A stretch of DNA of 64,000 nucleotides, taken from contig NC_134102.1 of NCBI RefSeq assembly GCF_000715075.1, positions 108,698,001 through 108,762,000 on the forward strand, in the 5' to 3' direction. This DNA comes from Nicotiana tabacum. Its lineage: Eukaryota > Streptophyta > Magnoliopsida > Solanales > Solanaceae. The notes under the pieces were generated by a model that did no database searches, had not been told where the DNA came from, and saw only the letters and a list, made by a program, of their open reading frames with translations. This document shows, piece after piece, positions 25,801-37,900 of this stretch. The translations under genes and the position numbers were made by a program. The stretch's first letter is position 1. Each line of letters opens with the position of its first letter.

Positions 25801-27273
25801 ATCCTTATGTTAAACAATTTTGTGAACATTCTGAATCCCTAGCCACCTTTACGTATTTGACCTCTTACTAGATAGCCAGTAGAATTCTTCGTAGAAGCTC
25901 CATCAGCACCACGCAACCGCTAACCTACTCACAAAAGATATCCCACTTGTGAAAATTTCATGCCGACATCCTCCAACAACGCTGCACCGAGTACTAGTAC
26001 CACGAAACCAATAAACCATCCTGAGATCATGCCTGTTCACCAGCTGTACAAGTTCGTTCACTCCCTGTTGGCATCAACTAAAGGTGCAACGATATATCCC
26101 ATCCCGAAGTCATGTTGCATTCCTCTTCCTATCATGCAAACTCATTTCTGTCGCATCTAATCTTCCCCAGTATAACAGCCAACATTCCAAATTAGCCCTG
26201 TAAACCTAGTCATTGTCCACCATGAATCCTCAAATCACTCAAAACTTTCCTCAAGACGTGTAGTTGTCCTACCCCGTAACCCATATGCTACCTTGCCACT
26301 CTCCCAATTGGTCAAACCCTCTCCTTTAAGCAACTACTCGACTTTTGTTCCTCACACTTGGCCTTCTAGAATTTTAACTACCGCAAGACACCTCTCACAT
26401 GTCCTTCCTTATCCTCCACTGCCCAATTGTTGCCTTAACTCAAAATCTATCTCTGTAGCACTTGAACCAATAGATCACTGCCAGCTTTAAACCTCTCCGA
26501 AGATCATCCTTCTCGAGACATCAACACTAGGAACACTGATTTGATCCTGAACCACTGCACACCGCGATTTCTAAAAACTACTTTCCCGACACCAATTCCT
26601 AACACCCCGTCGTGAAGGCGAGTTGAAGAAAACCATAACTCCGGTGAAACTTAACGCATTTAATAAGGCGATGACACCATACCACAACTAATAACTCTAC
26701 CATGCTCAAAAGTATCAAGCCTCATTACTCCATCAACCCCAAACCTGAACATTCATAGTACGATTACCTTTCCATTTCTGGGATTAAACGCCGAACCTCT
26801 ACATCATGTACTGAGAAAAACCTTCTTTCAAGTCGTTCACTGTGTCGGTATGAGCACCCCATCATTACATCAATTCCGCGAGATAATAACTCATGAACAT
26901 CGTAGCACCCTGTGCATAGCCTCAAAACCATCCGAAATATAGCTACTGAGCTGAAATGACAGAACATCGTTCTGCAAGGCGACAACAATAGCCCAATCAA
27001 TTACGCATGGAGAAACACCATGCACCACATCTGTAGTACCATTACAATTCCTCAATTCCCTATTTATAACAAGCGTTTCACGTCGCATAAGATCGAGTAG
27101 AAAAGAAACAAAGGCATAAGCCTCAAAAGAATCGAATTGCACGATGAGGAATCAAGAAGGGAAATGCTCCTAACAGCCCTATAGCCTCTCGAAGATAAGT
27201 ACTAACGTCTTCAACCGATCCGCAAGACTCTACTAGACATGCTCATGACTCGTGAGACATAAGTGAACCTAGT
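22849..27273 (-). other. Interior of LTR element 4, no recognised coding region
   Basis: About 4.4 kb. The longest open stretches (for example 24889-25287 plus, 23065-23427 minus, 26891-27142 minus) are 80-132 codons and match no domain I recognise. Minus-strand sequence just after the primer site (about 27270-27100) resembles the non-coding leader of related gypsy elements. I list no gene here. Confidence 0.6.
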
Positions 27274-27285
27274 GCTCTGATACCA
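27274..27285 (-). promoter_or_regulatory. Primer-binding site of LTR element 4
   Basis: Minus strand TGGTATCAGAGC abuts the 5' LTR end (ATAACA) with no gap. It is complementary to initiator tRNA-Met. Confidence 0.9.
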
Positions 27286-30231
27286 TGTTATCACGACCCA
27301 AAATCCGTTAAAGGTCGTGATGGCGCTTGACACCACGATCAGGCAAGCCAACACTAAATAGTTAATTAAATTCTTATTTTAGTATTTCTGAAAACATAAA
27401 TTTCCTTCAATTAAATAGTAAAGATAGAATTCATAGAGTAAGTGTTAAATATTTTTAGCAACTAAATTTCTAAACAATTCATAACCACTCCCAAAACCCG
27501 GTGTCACAAGTGCATGAGCAACTACTATGGAGTTAAAATAGAATACAGCATCTGTCCAGAATACAAATTAGACAGAAAAAATATAATTAACTCGGAAGGA
27601 GACTCTGTTGGCTGTAGATCGTAATATGGAATGCAGCTCACCTAATTTCCTGCATTTTTAACCACATCTCTGCGCCCACAAGGCCGGTAGACATATCTGT
27701 ACCTGCACACAAAAAATGTGCAACAAGTGTAGCATGAGTACGTAAATAACATGTACCCAGTAAGTATCAAGCCTAACCTCAAAGAGGTAGTGACGAGAGG
27801 TCATCTTTGACACTCACTAAGGGTCAATAATACTAAATAAAATAAAAAATAGCAATATCCAAATCGACATGATTTATATAATTAACAATAATTTTCTTTA
27901 ACCATTAGAAATAATTAAATTCCTTCAAATGCGACAATTTCGAATTTATTAATTAACTTCACAGGCAGCAATAAAATATCAAAGTATTGTGTAATTTTTA
28001 TTATCAGGCAAGATTTCTGTCGAGGTCGTACGACCCAATCCAGAGTGTCATGTACACTGCCAAGGGACGTGCGACGCGATCCATAGATGCGTCTATACTG
28101 CCGAGGCGTTCGGCCCGCTCCACAAGAAAGGAGGACATTTTCTTATGTCCCTCCGGAATGAGAGTATGTTTATTATAAGATTTATTCGAGAGGATGAACA
28201 ATTTCTTTTAACAATTAATTAATTTAAACGGAAAATTAAGCATATGAGATTTCCATCTTTTAATATCTTTCCCTAAAAATTCATAATATATTTCTAATAA
28301 TTTAAGTAAATAAGAAATATAATTTACACATGTAATTTATGATTTGAGTCCTAAACTACTCGGACTTTAGCATAAATAGTAGCTACGCACGGACTCTCGT
28401 CACCTCGGGCGCACGTAGCCCCCACACTTAGCAATAATTATTAATTTAATCACATATGGGGTAAATTTCCCCTTACAAGGTTAGACAAGAGACTTGCCTT
28501 GTCTTAATGCCCACTTCCGATCTCCATGTCATGTAAAAAACCCAATTCGGTGTCGAAAATCCGAAACTATCCAAAAGTTATATGAAATAATTAATACATG
28601 TTCAAAAATTAGAAATTAGGATATTAAATTAATTACCCAACTTAAAATGGTAAAATTTCTAAAATTCACCCCGGGCCCGCGTGCCCGGATTCCGAAAAAT
28701 TCGGAGGAAATCGTTACCCATAACCCCAAGAACTCAAATATACCATTTCCATCCAATTCCATAGCCATTTTCGTGGTTGAAATCCAAAATACCAATTCTA
28801 GGTTTTTCTTCAAAATCCCAAATTTCTACAAATTTTCATGTCTAAATCCGCGTATAATCCTTTTATGTAACTCACAACTAGTAGAAATCACTTATCTCAT
28901 GCTTTATGATGAAATCCCCTCTTCAAAAGCTCCAAACATTGCCTCAAGTCGTGTGAAAAATGGGTGAAATGAACTTAAACCTCGCTTAAAAACGTTCTGC
29001 CCAGCCCAGGTCTGCCCTTCTTCGCGTTCGCGACCAAAGCCTCGCGTTCGCGAAGGCCAAAGGTTTCTGACCCAAATTTACTCTTCGCGTTCGCGTCATA
29101 CCAGTCGCATTCATGAAGGCCAGCTGCCCAGACCCCTCGCATTCACGTTCCCCTCCACGCGTTCGCGTAGGTCAAATGGCCTTAGGCCCAACTCATCATT
29201 TCTTCTTCGCGTTCGCGTCGCATTGGCCGCGATCGCGAAGGATTGCCCAGCTCTTGCCTCGCATTCATATCCACTGCCTCGCGTTCATGAAGGCCAAACC
29301 AAAAGCCCCCTAGATTTCCTCTTCGCGAACGCGGGACTCCCTTTGCGTTCGCAAAGAAGGAAACCAGACACCAGCAACAGCAGTTCCAAAACAGTCTGAA
29401 ATGATATGAAACCACCCCGAAACACACCCGAGGCCCCCGGGACCCCGTCCAATCATACCAACCAGTCCCATAACATGACACAAACTTGATCGAGACCTCA
29501 AATCATATCAAACAACATCGAAATCATGAATCGCACCCAATTCAAACTTAATGAACTTTGAAACTTCAAACTTCTACAATTGATGTCGAAACATATCAAA
29601 TCACGTCCGATTGTCCTCAAATTTTGCACAGAAGTCACATTTGACATTACGGACCTACTACAACTTCGGGAATCGAATTCCAACCCCGATATCAAAAAGT
29701 CCACTTCCGATCAATCTTCTCAAAAACTTTCAAATTTCTAGCTTTAGCCAAATGACTTCAAAATGACCTACGGACCTCCGAAACCACTTTCGGACACGCT
29801 CCCAATACCAAAATCACCATACGGAGTTATTCCCAGACTCGGAATCCCAAACGGATATTGATAACATTGAAATGCACTTCAACCCAAATTTATGAAATTC
29901 TTCCAAAATGCCAACTTCCAAAATATGCGCCAAAATGTTCCCGGGTCATCCAAAACCCGATCCGGACATACGCCCAGTCCGAAATCATCATACGAACCTA
30001 TTGGAACATTCAAATCTCAATTCTGAGATCATTTACTCAAAAATCCAACCTTAGTCAATTCTTCCAACTTAAAGCTTCTGAATGAGAATTTTCTTTCCAA
30101 ATCAACTTTGAACTTCCGATATTTCAATTACAACCACGTGTACAAGTCATAATACCTGAAGTGAAGCTATTCATGGCCTCAAACTAGTGAACGACGTGCT
30201 AGGGCTTAAAATGATCGGTCGGGTCATTACA
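27286..30231 (-). repeat. 5' LTR of LTR element 4
   Basis: Plus orientation TGTTATCACG...GGTCATTACA, 2946 bp. It has an extra stretch of about 50 bp (27535-27590) compared with the other LTR. The CG-rich TTCGCGTTCGCGA array lies at about 29010-29350. Confidence 0.88.
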
Positions 30232-30236
30232 CTTCG
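30232..30236. repeat. Target-site duplication, right copy (element 4)
   Basis: CTTCG, identical to 19960-19964. Confidence 0.9.
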
Positions 30237-30520
30237 TTTTAAACTGCTCCAGTGAATACCTGAAGGTTCAAATTAATGAAATCACGAACCCTCGCACTGA
30301 TGGCCCTATCTGCATGACCAATACCTACCTTCTAATGCCAAGCTTATGCGACTACTAATCGAGTTAATAGTTGAATAGGATTTCTCATCTCCTATCCCGG
30401 TATATCTGGCTGAGGAGCTGGATATACAGGGGCAGGCGCTGGAGCTGGTGCCCCTCGGAGCTCCTCTAGAGAGGGAGGGGAATGTAAAGTCTGACACGGT
30501 CTATAGACAACCCTAGGACA
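30237..30520 (-). pseudogene. 5' part of gypsy element 3 gag
   Basis: Minus strand encodes a proline/alanine-rich gag N-terminus (PSLEELRGAPAPAPAPVYP, about 30475-30410) followed by an RNPIQLLTRL-like stretch, then ARVRDFINL. It contains stop codons. Across the element 4 insertion it continues into an EDPQVFIDRMQRTLKVM-like sequence at about 19960-19910. Confidence 0.7.
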
Positions 30521-30525
30521 GAACT

Positions 30526-30537
30526 GTTCTAATACCA
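30526..30537 (-). promoter_or_regulatory. Primer-binding site of gypsy element 3
   Basis: Minus strand TGGTATTAGAAC, two substitutions (both C/G to T/A) from TGGTATCAGAGC, a few bases inside the LTR end. Confidence 0.75.
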
Positions 30538-30541
30538 CTTT

Positions 30542-32466
30542 TATCACGACCCAAACCGATGGTCCATGACAAGTGCTCGAGTCCTACCTGTCGAATACCC
30601 CTAAGCATGCGTCTAAGATATAAACATGAATTAAGGGTAGGTCATGAATAATATCTGTCAATAAACTGTTGAATTACGTGAATAACATATGTGAGGAAAA
30701 CATGTCCAAAAGACATATATACATATATATGCGAAATACGGTAGGCGAGCCGGCAAGACTACTATAGACAACTATATATACAAAACTGGAAGCCGACAAG
30801 GCCACATACTATCCAACTATACATGACTGTCTACAGACCTCTAATAGAGTGTACAACTGTATAAAGGACGGGTCTGGGCCCCGTCGTACCTATATCTACA
30901 AACCAAAAATAGCATACCAAAACTAGTAACAGCTCTGAATCAAGTGGAGCACACCAACTTTCGCTGATCAAAAATACTAAAAAGGGGGACCGTCAGGCTG
31001 TCTACCTGCACCTGCGGGCATGAAATGCAGTGTCCCCAGGAAAAAAGGGACGTCAGTGCGAATAATGTACCAAGTATGTAAGGCATGAAAATTAGTACAT
31101 AAAAGACATAAAAGAAACATGGAGAGGAATCCACCAGTAAGTCTAAATAACTTCGTAAATCCTGAAATATTTATAAGGTCATGCATGTGCGTATAAATGT
31201 CGTACCATGCATAGGTATATGTGTACATAACATCATCAAGCCTCTGAGGGCATCCTATCATATCATCTCGGCCTTTGTGGGCGAAATCATCAACGTATAT
31301 CAATTGATCAGGTGGTGGTGCATATATAACGCTGTAACCTTTTCCCATATCCCATATAAATATAACATACGCATATATAACACCATCTAGTTATGGATCA
31401 ATGTACATGTATAAATGAATGAAATGCATAAGAAGTAAGTTAATAAGATTTCTCGGAACGTCATCAGATCAATATGTCTTCGGATAAACTTTATCAATTA
31501 GGCATTTTTCTAAGACCCATGAACAGAAGATATAATAATAAGACACATGGGAATTCAAGAATATAGGCACCCCTAGTGCTTCTATGAATAGAGACATTTA
31601 TGAAAGTTGTGCATTTGCTCATTTCGTTTGTATCATATGGGTCATGCCAAAAGAAAAGAAATGATAGCCTTAATATACCTGATCTGATTCTCTTAACAAT
31701 CCCTCTAACCCACGTCTTTTGCGAAAAATACGTAACGGCGGACCGAAGTAAGGAAAAATCCGTATGATATTCTTGAGAAAAATAATACCGTGCTCCCTTA
31801 GAATTTCAAGTCACGCTGCTTATAGCATTTTGTGGGTCGTATGAATTCTTTTGTGGCTTTCCCATCCGTTACTTAGAAAATATAAGTGTGATGTAGGAAG
31901 ATTTCTTTATCAAAGTGGTGGGCCCCACTTTTTATGGATTCTTGTCAAAGAGTCCCCTAAATAAGCCACCTAGCCACATATGCCAAAGAGTCACCATTTG
32001 GGCTTTGATCCATTTTTCACTTGCTGCCACGTGGGGGGTAGTCTCCCCTTCCCCCCCCTTCCTCGTGCGCAATATTTATCAAAAATTTTCTAATTACCTT
32101 GTTAATCTCCCACTAAAATCAATAATTAACCTATTACCCACATAATCAAGAATTATCTCAAATTACTTACAATACTAATCACTTTTAATACACTTTATAT
32201 ACCTTACAATCATGGTCATATAGTACCTTGTATGGCACTAGCCCATAAATACGGGATATTATAGTTTGGACCGTATTTTATCCCAAATTGATAACCTTCA
32301 ATGAAACTCATTTCTTTGATTTGTTTACCCTCTAACCTTCATGGTACTTACTTATCACTTGTTACAAATAACATAAATACTTATAACCTCAAAACTAATC
32401 TCATTCCTGAGCTTACGTCGATTAACTTACGGCAAAACTTTAACGTACAAAATGCGGGATGTAACA
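30542..32466 (-). repeat. 5' LTR of gypsy element 3
   Basis: Plus orientation TATCACGACC...GCGGGATGTAACA; on the minus strand it starts TGTTACATCCCGC. It aligns with 13477-15342 apart from the outer roughly 50 bp. Confidence 0.85.
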
Positions 32467-34283
32467 TTATTATTTTCCTGTTGTGCCTTTCTATGTGAGT
32501 TCGTTCTTCCGTTTCTTTGTGTTTTGAAGTTCTTGTATTGATTTACTTGCCATATTCTCGTGTAATTGTTGTTGTTGCTGTTGTATTCAATGTTGCTGAG
32601 CCGAGGACTATATGTGGTTGTGATATTGCAACTGTTTTGAGGAAATATTGTGGCATGTAGGCACATATTATGAAAGTCATTTATTGTTATATTTTTGGCA
32701 TACGTGTTTTGTTGAGAAAATTGTTTATGTGTTTGCACGAGGTTTCTATCGTGTGATTTTTATTATGTAGCACGAGGTTTCTGTCGTACGGTTGTTATCG
32801 TGTTGCACGAGGTTTCTGACGTACGGTTGTTATTATGTTGCACGAGGTTCTTGCCGTGCTATTATTATTGATACGCATGCGGTGCTATAAGGTCTGGGTG
32901 TTGAAATGCATGCGGTGAGATAAGGTGGGCTTGAAATGCGTGGCTAGTAGGGGAACTACTAGAAGTCATGCGGTGTGATAAGGTGGGCTAAAACGCGGGA
33001 TGCTATTTCGGAAAAATGATTTTCAAAAACTAAATATAAAGGCTCCCGCGGTGATATAAGGAAAGTTGTGATTCATTTACGATTTGAGACTACGAGGTGG
33101 TACCTCGGGAGTGCTCTTGTTGTCATTTCCCCCTTTTCTATGTACTTGTCTTTGATTGTTGTTTTCCTTAGCATACTATTAATTGCTTTTCTCCGTGTTG
33201 CACTATTTGCTCAGATCTGTGTAGCTAATCTTGTTGTATTGGTCATTGCTTCAAACTTCATTGTTGCTTCTGTTACACCGTACATTTCGTGGTGATCGTT
33301 GCTTATGTGTCATTTATTGACTCTACTCTTATTTGTTGACTGGAATTATAGTAGAACACTTGCACAAGCATACACGTAGTTAAATCACCCATATCGGTTT
33401 TAAAAGGTGAATCCTGGTGATATTAACCATTATACGTACTCTTGTCTTTTTGCCTTCTGTGTGAGGATTGTCATATTGGCATGTGAGTCCGTGCGGTTAT
33501 TAGTTATAATGTGGGCACAAGATGCCAAGTGATTAGAGTTCATGAATTGGGCCCCGTGAGCTGTGATTATGAGGTTCGGTACCTCGTGGAAATGTTTGAA
33601 CAAATTTGGTATGAAAGCGGTTGTTCTCATTGAGTTGTTGATGGTTTTCCCTGTACTTAGACTGTGATTAGTTACTCTACAGCATTATTACCTGACTGCT
33701 TCCTGTTGAATATTTTTGTTACTAGTGTTTCATTGCAAGTATTGTCTTGTATTCCTTATCCCGCTTAGCTTTATATTAATATTGTTTCTCTGTTAGTTCA
33801 TCTACACACTTGTTCAGGTTGCTTAGTCCGGTAGGTGTCTTGACTGTCCCTCGTCACTACTTTACCGAGGTTAGTCTTGATACTTACTGAGTACCGTAGT
33901 GGCGTACTCATACTATACTTTTGCACATTTTTTGTGCAGATCCAGGTGACTCGATTGTTGTTGATTATTAGCTGGTTGGTCGAGCTATGGAGACTCAAGG
34001 TAAATCTGTTATCGCGTTTGCGGGCCTCGGAGTCACCTTCTGATATTTTCATTGTACTGTTTAATTCCATCCGAACAATTGTATGTAGGGATTTTCTAGC
34101 AAACTCAGTAGAGCTTATGACTTGTACTACTGATTTTGGGAATTGTAATTTGTATAAAAAAAATTTATCTCGGATTTTTCAAGTGATGGTTGAATTCTTC
34201 TAATTATTTAGTAAGTATTAGGATTACCTAGTCTTAGAGACTAAATGTCGTCACGACATCCTACAGAGGGAAATTGGGATCGT
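32467..34283 (+). repeat. LTR 2 of gypsy element 2, right part
   Basis: Continuation of the LTR cut at 13476. From about 32909 it aligns with LTR 1 (about 7354-8741; shared GTGGCTAGTAGGGGAAC and ATATAAAGGCTC). It is truncated at GGGATCGT, missing the last four bases (GACA) of the LTR, and runs straight into AT-rich sequence and the right inverted repeat. Bases 32750-32850 hold three or four copies of a GCACGAGGTTTCTGTCGT-like word of about 30-45 bp. Confidence 0.8.
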
Positions 34284-34301
34284 ATATATATATATAGTTA
34301 C

Positions 34302-34495
34302 TATTTATTAGACTGAAAATAAAAAACGAACAAAAAAAGTGAAACAAGAAAATACTACAGAAAAGTTATGTTTTCTCGTCACTATGATTTTTGTGTGAGT
34401 TAGTGAAAGTTTTATGGTTTTTGTGTAAGAAAATAAAATTATATGACTTTGGTGAAAAAATATTATAGTTATATGATCATTTATGAAATTTAACC
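34302..34495. repeat. Right terminal inverted repeat of the MULE-like element
   Basis: Reverse complement of about 5559-5755. Shared blocks include TTTATTAGACT, CACTATGATTTTTG, AAAGTTTTATG and ATATGACTTTGGT. Followed at once by the AAATGAATAA direct repeat. Confidence 0.75.
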
Positions 34496-34505
34496 AAATG
34501 AATAA

Positions 34506-34764
34506 TGATCATTTACAGAACCAAATTTAACTACTTTTAGATTAAAGATAATAATTATTTTTGTTGTTGTCATTGAATTCAATTTTTACTATGTCATTTC
34601 TTGTCACGATTCTAAAATCATTTCAGGTAAAGAAATCATATGACAATTATCAGCATGATATTTTTAACTCTCAAAAATAAGAGAATTTCCATATAAAATG
34701 GAAGCTTCTGGAACCAAACGAGAGCCAAAAACCAAAAAAACAAAATGAATAAAGGGTTGCTTTT
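34506..34764. repeat. Duplicated host segment, piece 2
   Basis: Aligns with about 45333-45613: shared AACCAAATTTAA, AATTCAATTTTTA, AGTATGTCATTTCTT-like and AAAGAAATCATATGACAA, continuing to AAAGGGTTGCTTTTGAAT. It follows directly from piece 1 once the inverted-repeat element is removed, and is cut at its right end by the copia LTR. Confidence 0.85.
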
Positions 34765-34769
34765 GAATT

Positions 34770-34910
34770 TGTGAGAAAGTACGGGAGAAAATATATTATT
34801 GATATTAGATAATAAATACAATACAAGAGGTCCTTATTTATAGCTATACACTACAACGAGATATTACTCCTCTTCCAATATGGGACAAGACTACACAATA
34901 CTTGCTAACA
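34770..34910 (-). repeat. 3' LTR of the copia element
   Basis: 141 bp, TGTGAGAAAG...CTTGCTAACA in plus orientation (TGTTAGCAAG on the minus strand). Confidence 0.92.
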
Positions 34911-34917
34911 CTCCCCC

Positions 34918-37900
34918 TCAAGCCGGTGCATACATATCATATGTACTGAGCTTGTTACACATGTAGATAATACGAGAACCAGTAAGAGACTTAGTGAAAA
35001 TATCTGCTAGCTGATCATTTGACTTTACAAACTTTGTAACAATATCTCCTGAAAGTATTTTTTCTCTGACAAAGTGACAGTCGATCTCAATATGTTTAGT
35101 CCTCTCATGGAACACCGGATTTGACGTAATATGAAGAGCAGCTTGGTTATCACACACTAGTTTCATCTTGCTTATTTCTCCGAACTTTAACTCCTTGAGC
35201 AACTGCTTGACCCAAACTAACTCACACATCACTATAGCCATGGCCCGATATTCGGCTTCGGCGCTAGATCGAGCAACTACATTCTGTTTCTTACTCTTCC
35301 ACGAGACCAAGTTACCTCCTACTAGAACACAATATCAAGACGTAGAACGTCTATCAAAAGGTGATCCTGCCCAATCAGCATCTGTGTACCCAACAATCTG
35401 CTCGTGGCCTCGATTCTCGAATAGTAATTATTTGCCTGGAGCTGACTTTATATACCGAAGAATGCGAACAACTGCATCCCGGTGACTATCACATGGAGAA
35501 TCCATAAACTGACTTACAACACTCACCGGAAAAGAAATGTGAGGTCTAGTCACTGTGAGGTAATTCAATTTGCCAACCAAGCTCATATATATCGTAGGGT
35601 CTCTAAGAGGCTCCCCCTGTCCAGGCAGAAGCTTAGAATTCGGATCTATAGGAGAGTCAATAGGTATGCAACTCATCATTCCAGTCTCCTCAAGAATGTC
35701 TAAGGCATACTTCCGCTGTGAAATAACAATACCTGAGCTAGACTGAGCGACCTCAATACCTAGAAAATACTTCAATCTACCCAGATCCTTAGTCTGGAAG
35801 TGTTGAAAGAGATGTTGCTTCAAATTAGTATTATCATCCTGATCATTGCCAGTAATAACAATATCATCAATATAAACTACTAGATAAATACACATATTAG
35901 GAGCAGAATGCCGATAAAACACAGAGTGATCAGCCTCACTACGAGTCATGCCGAACTCCTGAATAATTATGCTGAATTTACCAAACGAAGCTCGAGGGGA
36001 CTGTTTCAAACCATATAGTGACCTGCGCAATCTGCACACATAACCATTAAACTCCCCCTGAGCAACAAAACCAGGTGGTTGCTCCATATAAACTTCTTTC
36101 TCAAGATCACGGTGGAGAAAAGCATTCTTAATGTCTAACTGATAAAGAGTCCAATGACGTACAACAACCATGGACAAAAAGAAACGAACATATGATACTT
36201 TAGCCACGGGAGAGAAAGTATCACTATAATCAAGCCCAAAAATATGAGTATATCCGTTTACAACAAGACGAGCCTTAAGCCGATCAACCTGGCCAACCAA
36301 GCTGACTTTGACTGCATAAACCCAACGACAACCAACAGTAGACTTACCTGCATGAAGAGGAACAAGCTCCCAAGTGCCACTCGCATGTAAAGCAGACATC
36401 TCGTCAATTATAGCATGTCGCCATCCTGGATGAGATAGTGCCTCACCTGTAGACTTAGGGATAGAAACAGTGGACAAAGAAGATATAAAAGCATAATGTG
36501 GTGACGACAGACGATGATAACTTAAACCGACATAGTGGGGATTAGGATTAAGTGTGGATCGTACACCTTTGCGGAGTGCAATTGGTTGACTAAGAGGAGA
36601 CAAGTCCGCAGTAGGTGCAGAATCTGATGCGGGGCGTGAATCACCTGGGCCTGATGCTGGATGTGGACGACGATGATAAGTCAAGAGTGGTGGAGCTGCA
36701 GAAGGTTGAACTGGATTATGTGGAGGAACTGGAGCTATAGGTGGTGGAGCTACAACCGGAGCTGTAGGTGGTGGAACTGGAGTTATAGGTGGTGGAGCTA
36801 CAACTGGAGCTGTAGGTGGTGGAACTGGAGCTATAGGTGGTGGAGCTACAACAGGAGCTGTAGGCGGTGGAGCTGGAGTGACTGAATCTCCAAAATATGA
36901 AACTGGTAGTACCTCAAAAATATCTAAGTGATTACTTGAACCTGTGAAGTATGATTGGGTTTCAAAGAAGGTAACATCAGCGGACATAAGGTACCATTGG
37001 AGGTCAGGAGAGTAGCATCGATACCCCTTTTGTGTTCTCGAGAAACCCAGAAATACGCACTTAAGAGCACGAGGAGCTAACTTATATGTTCCTGGAGTAA
37101 GGTTACGGACAAAACAAGTGCTTCCAAATACACGGGGTGGAAAAGAGAACAAAGGTAAGTGGGGAAACATGACAGTGAATGGAACTTGGTTCTGGATAGA
37201 TGAAGATGGCATACGATTAATAAGATAGCAAGATATAGAAACTGCATCCCCCCAAAAGCGCAACGGAGCATGAGATTGTATGAGTAGGGTACGAGCAGTT
37301 TCAATAAGATGTCTATTCTTTCTTTCAGCTACCCCATTTTGTTGAGATGTGTACGAACAAGATGTTTGATGAATAATCCCATGAGATTTCATAAACTGCT
37401 GAAATGGGGAAGACAAATACTCTCGAGCATTATCACTACGAAATGTGCGAATAGAAACCCCAAATTGATTTTGAATTTCAGCGTGGAAGGTCTGGAAAAT
37501 AGAAAACAACTTAGATCGATTTTTTATTAAAAATATCCAAGTGCACTTGTAATAATCATCAATGAAACTGACAAAGTAGCGGAATCCTAAGGTGGAACTG
37601 ACCTGACTAGGACCCCAAACATTTGAATGGACTAAAGTAAAAAGTGACTCTACTTGATTATCAAGACGCCGAGGGAAATGGGAGCGAGTATGCTTACCGA
37701 GCTGACATGACTCACACTCTAGAGCTGACAAGTGAGATAAACCGGATACCATTTTCTGAAATTTTGACAAACTGGGATGTCCCAACCGTTTATATAATAA
37801 ATCTGCTGAATTAATAACAGGACAAGTTGTAGAAGGAAGACAAGATGTGAGTCCATGTGATTTAGCAAGGATAAGGTAATGAAGTCCGTTTGATTCATGC

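Larger units (their letters stand above)
19965..30231 (-). mobile_element. LTR element 4, non-autonomous (LARD-like), inserted in gag of element 3
   Basis: Minus-strand element of 10.27 kb. The 5' LTR is at 27286-30231, the primer site (TGGTATCAGAGC on the minus strand) at 27274-27285, the internal region at 22849-27285, a polypurine-like GTGGGAGAGAA at about 22849-22860, and the 3' LTR at 19965-22848; the 5-bp target duplication is CTTCG. LTR termini, primer site and target duplication are intact, but I see no gag, protease, RT or integrase motif in the 4.4 kb interior on either strand. This fits a large retrotransposon derivative that needed enzymes in trans. An autonomous element decayed beyond recognition is the alternative, but it fits less well with LTRs this alike. 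Confidence 0.8.
13477..32466 (-). mobile_element. Gypsy element 3 (Tekay/Del-like), inserted in LTR 2 of element 2
   Basis: Full-length minus-strand element. The 5' LTR is at about 30542-32466, a primer site at 30526-30537, gag split at 30237-30520 and 18812-19964, pol at 15580-18811, the polypurine tract at about 15343-15357 (AAGGGGGGAAGGA on the minus strand), and the 3' LTR at 13477-15342. It is itself split by an LTR element at 19965-30231. The outer roughly 50 bp of the 3' LTR are missing at 13477, so no clean target duplication is visible around the whole element. Confidence 0.85.
5558..34495. mobile_element. MULE-like terminal-inverted-repeat element hosting nested retrotransposons
   Basis: The left end (about 5559-5755, starting GGTAAATTTCACAAATGATC) and the right end (about 34302-34495, reverse complement starting GGTTAAATTTCATAAATGATC) are inverted copies about 195 bp long, matching over most of their length. 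The direct repeat AAATGAATAA lies at 5548-5557 and 34496-34505. The undisturbed copy of the host site at about 45322-45332 holds one AAATAAATAA-like sequence. Long inverted repeats with a 9-10 bp target duplication suggest a Mutator-like MITE or foldback element. No transposase was seen. Nearly all of the interior is later retrotransposon sequence; only about 5755-5955 looks like original interior. Confidence 0.65.
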
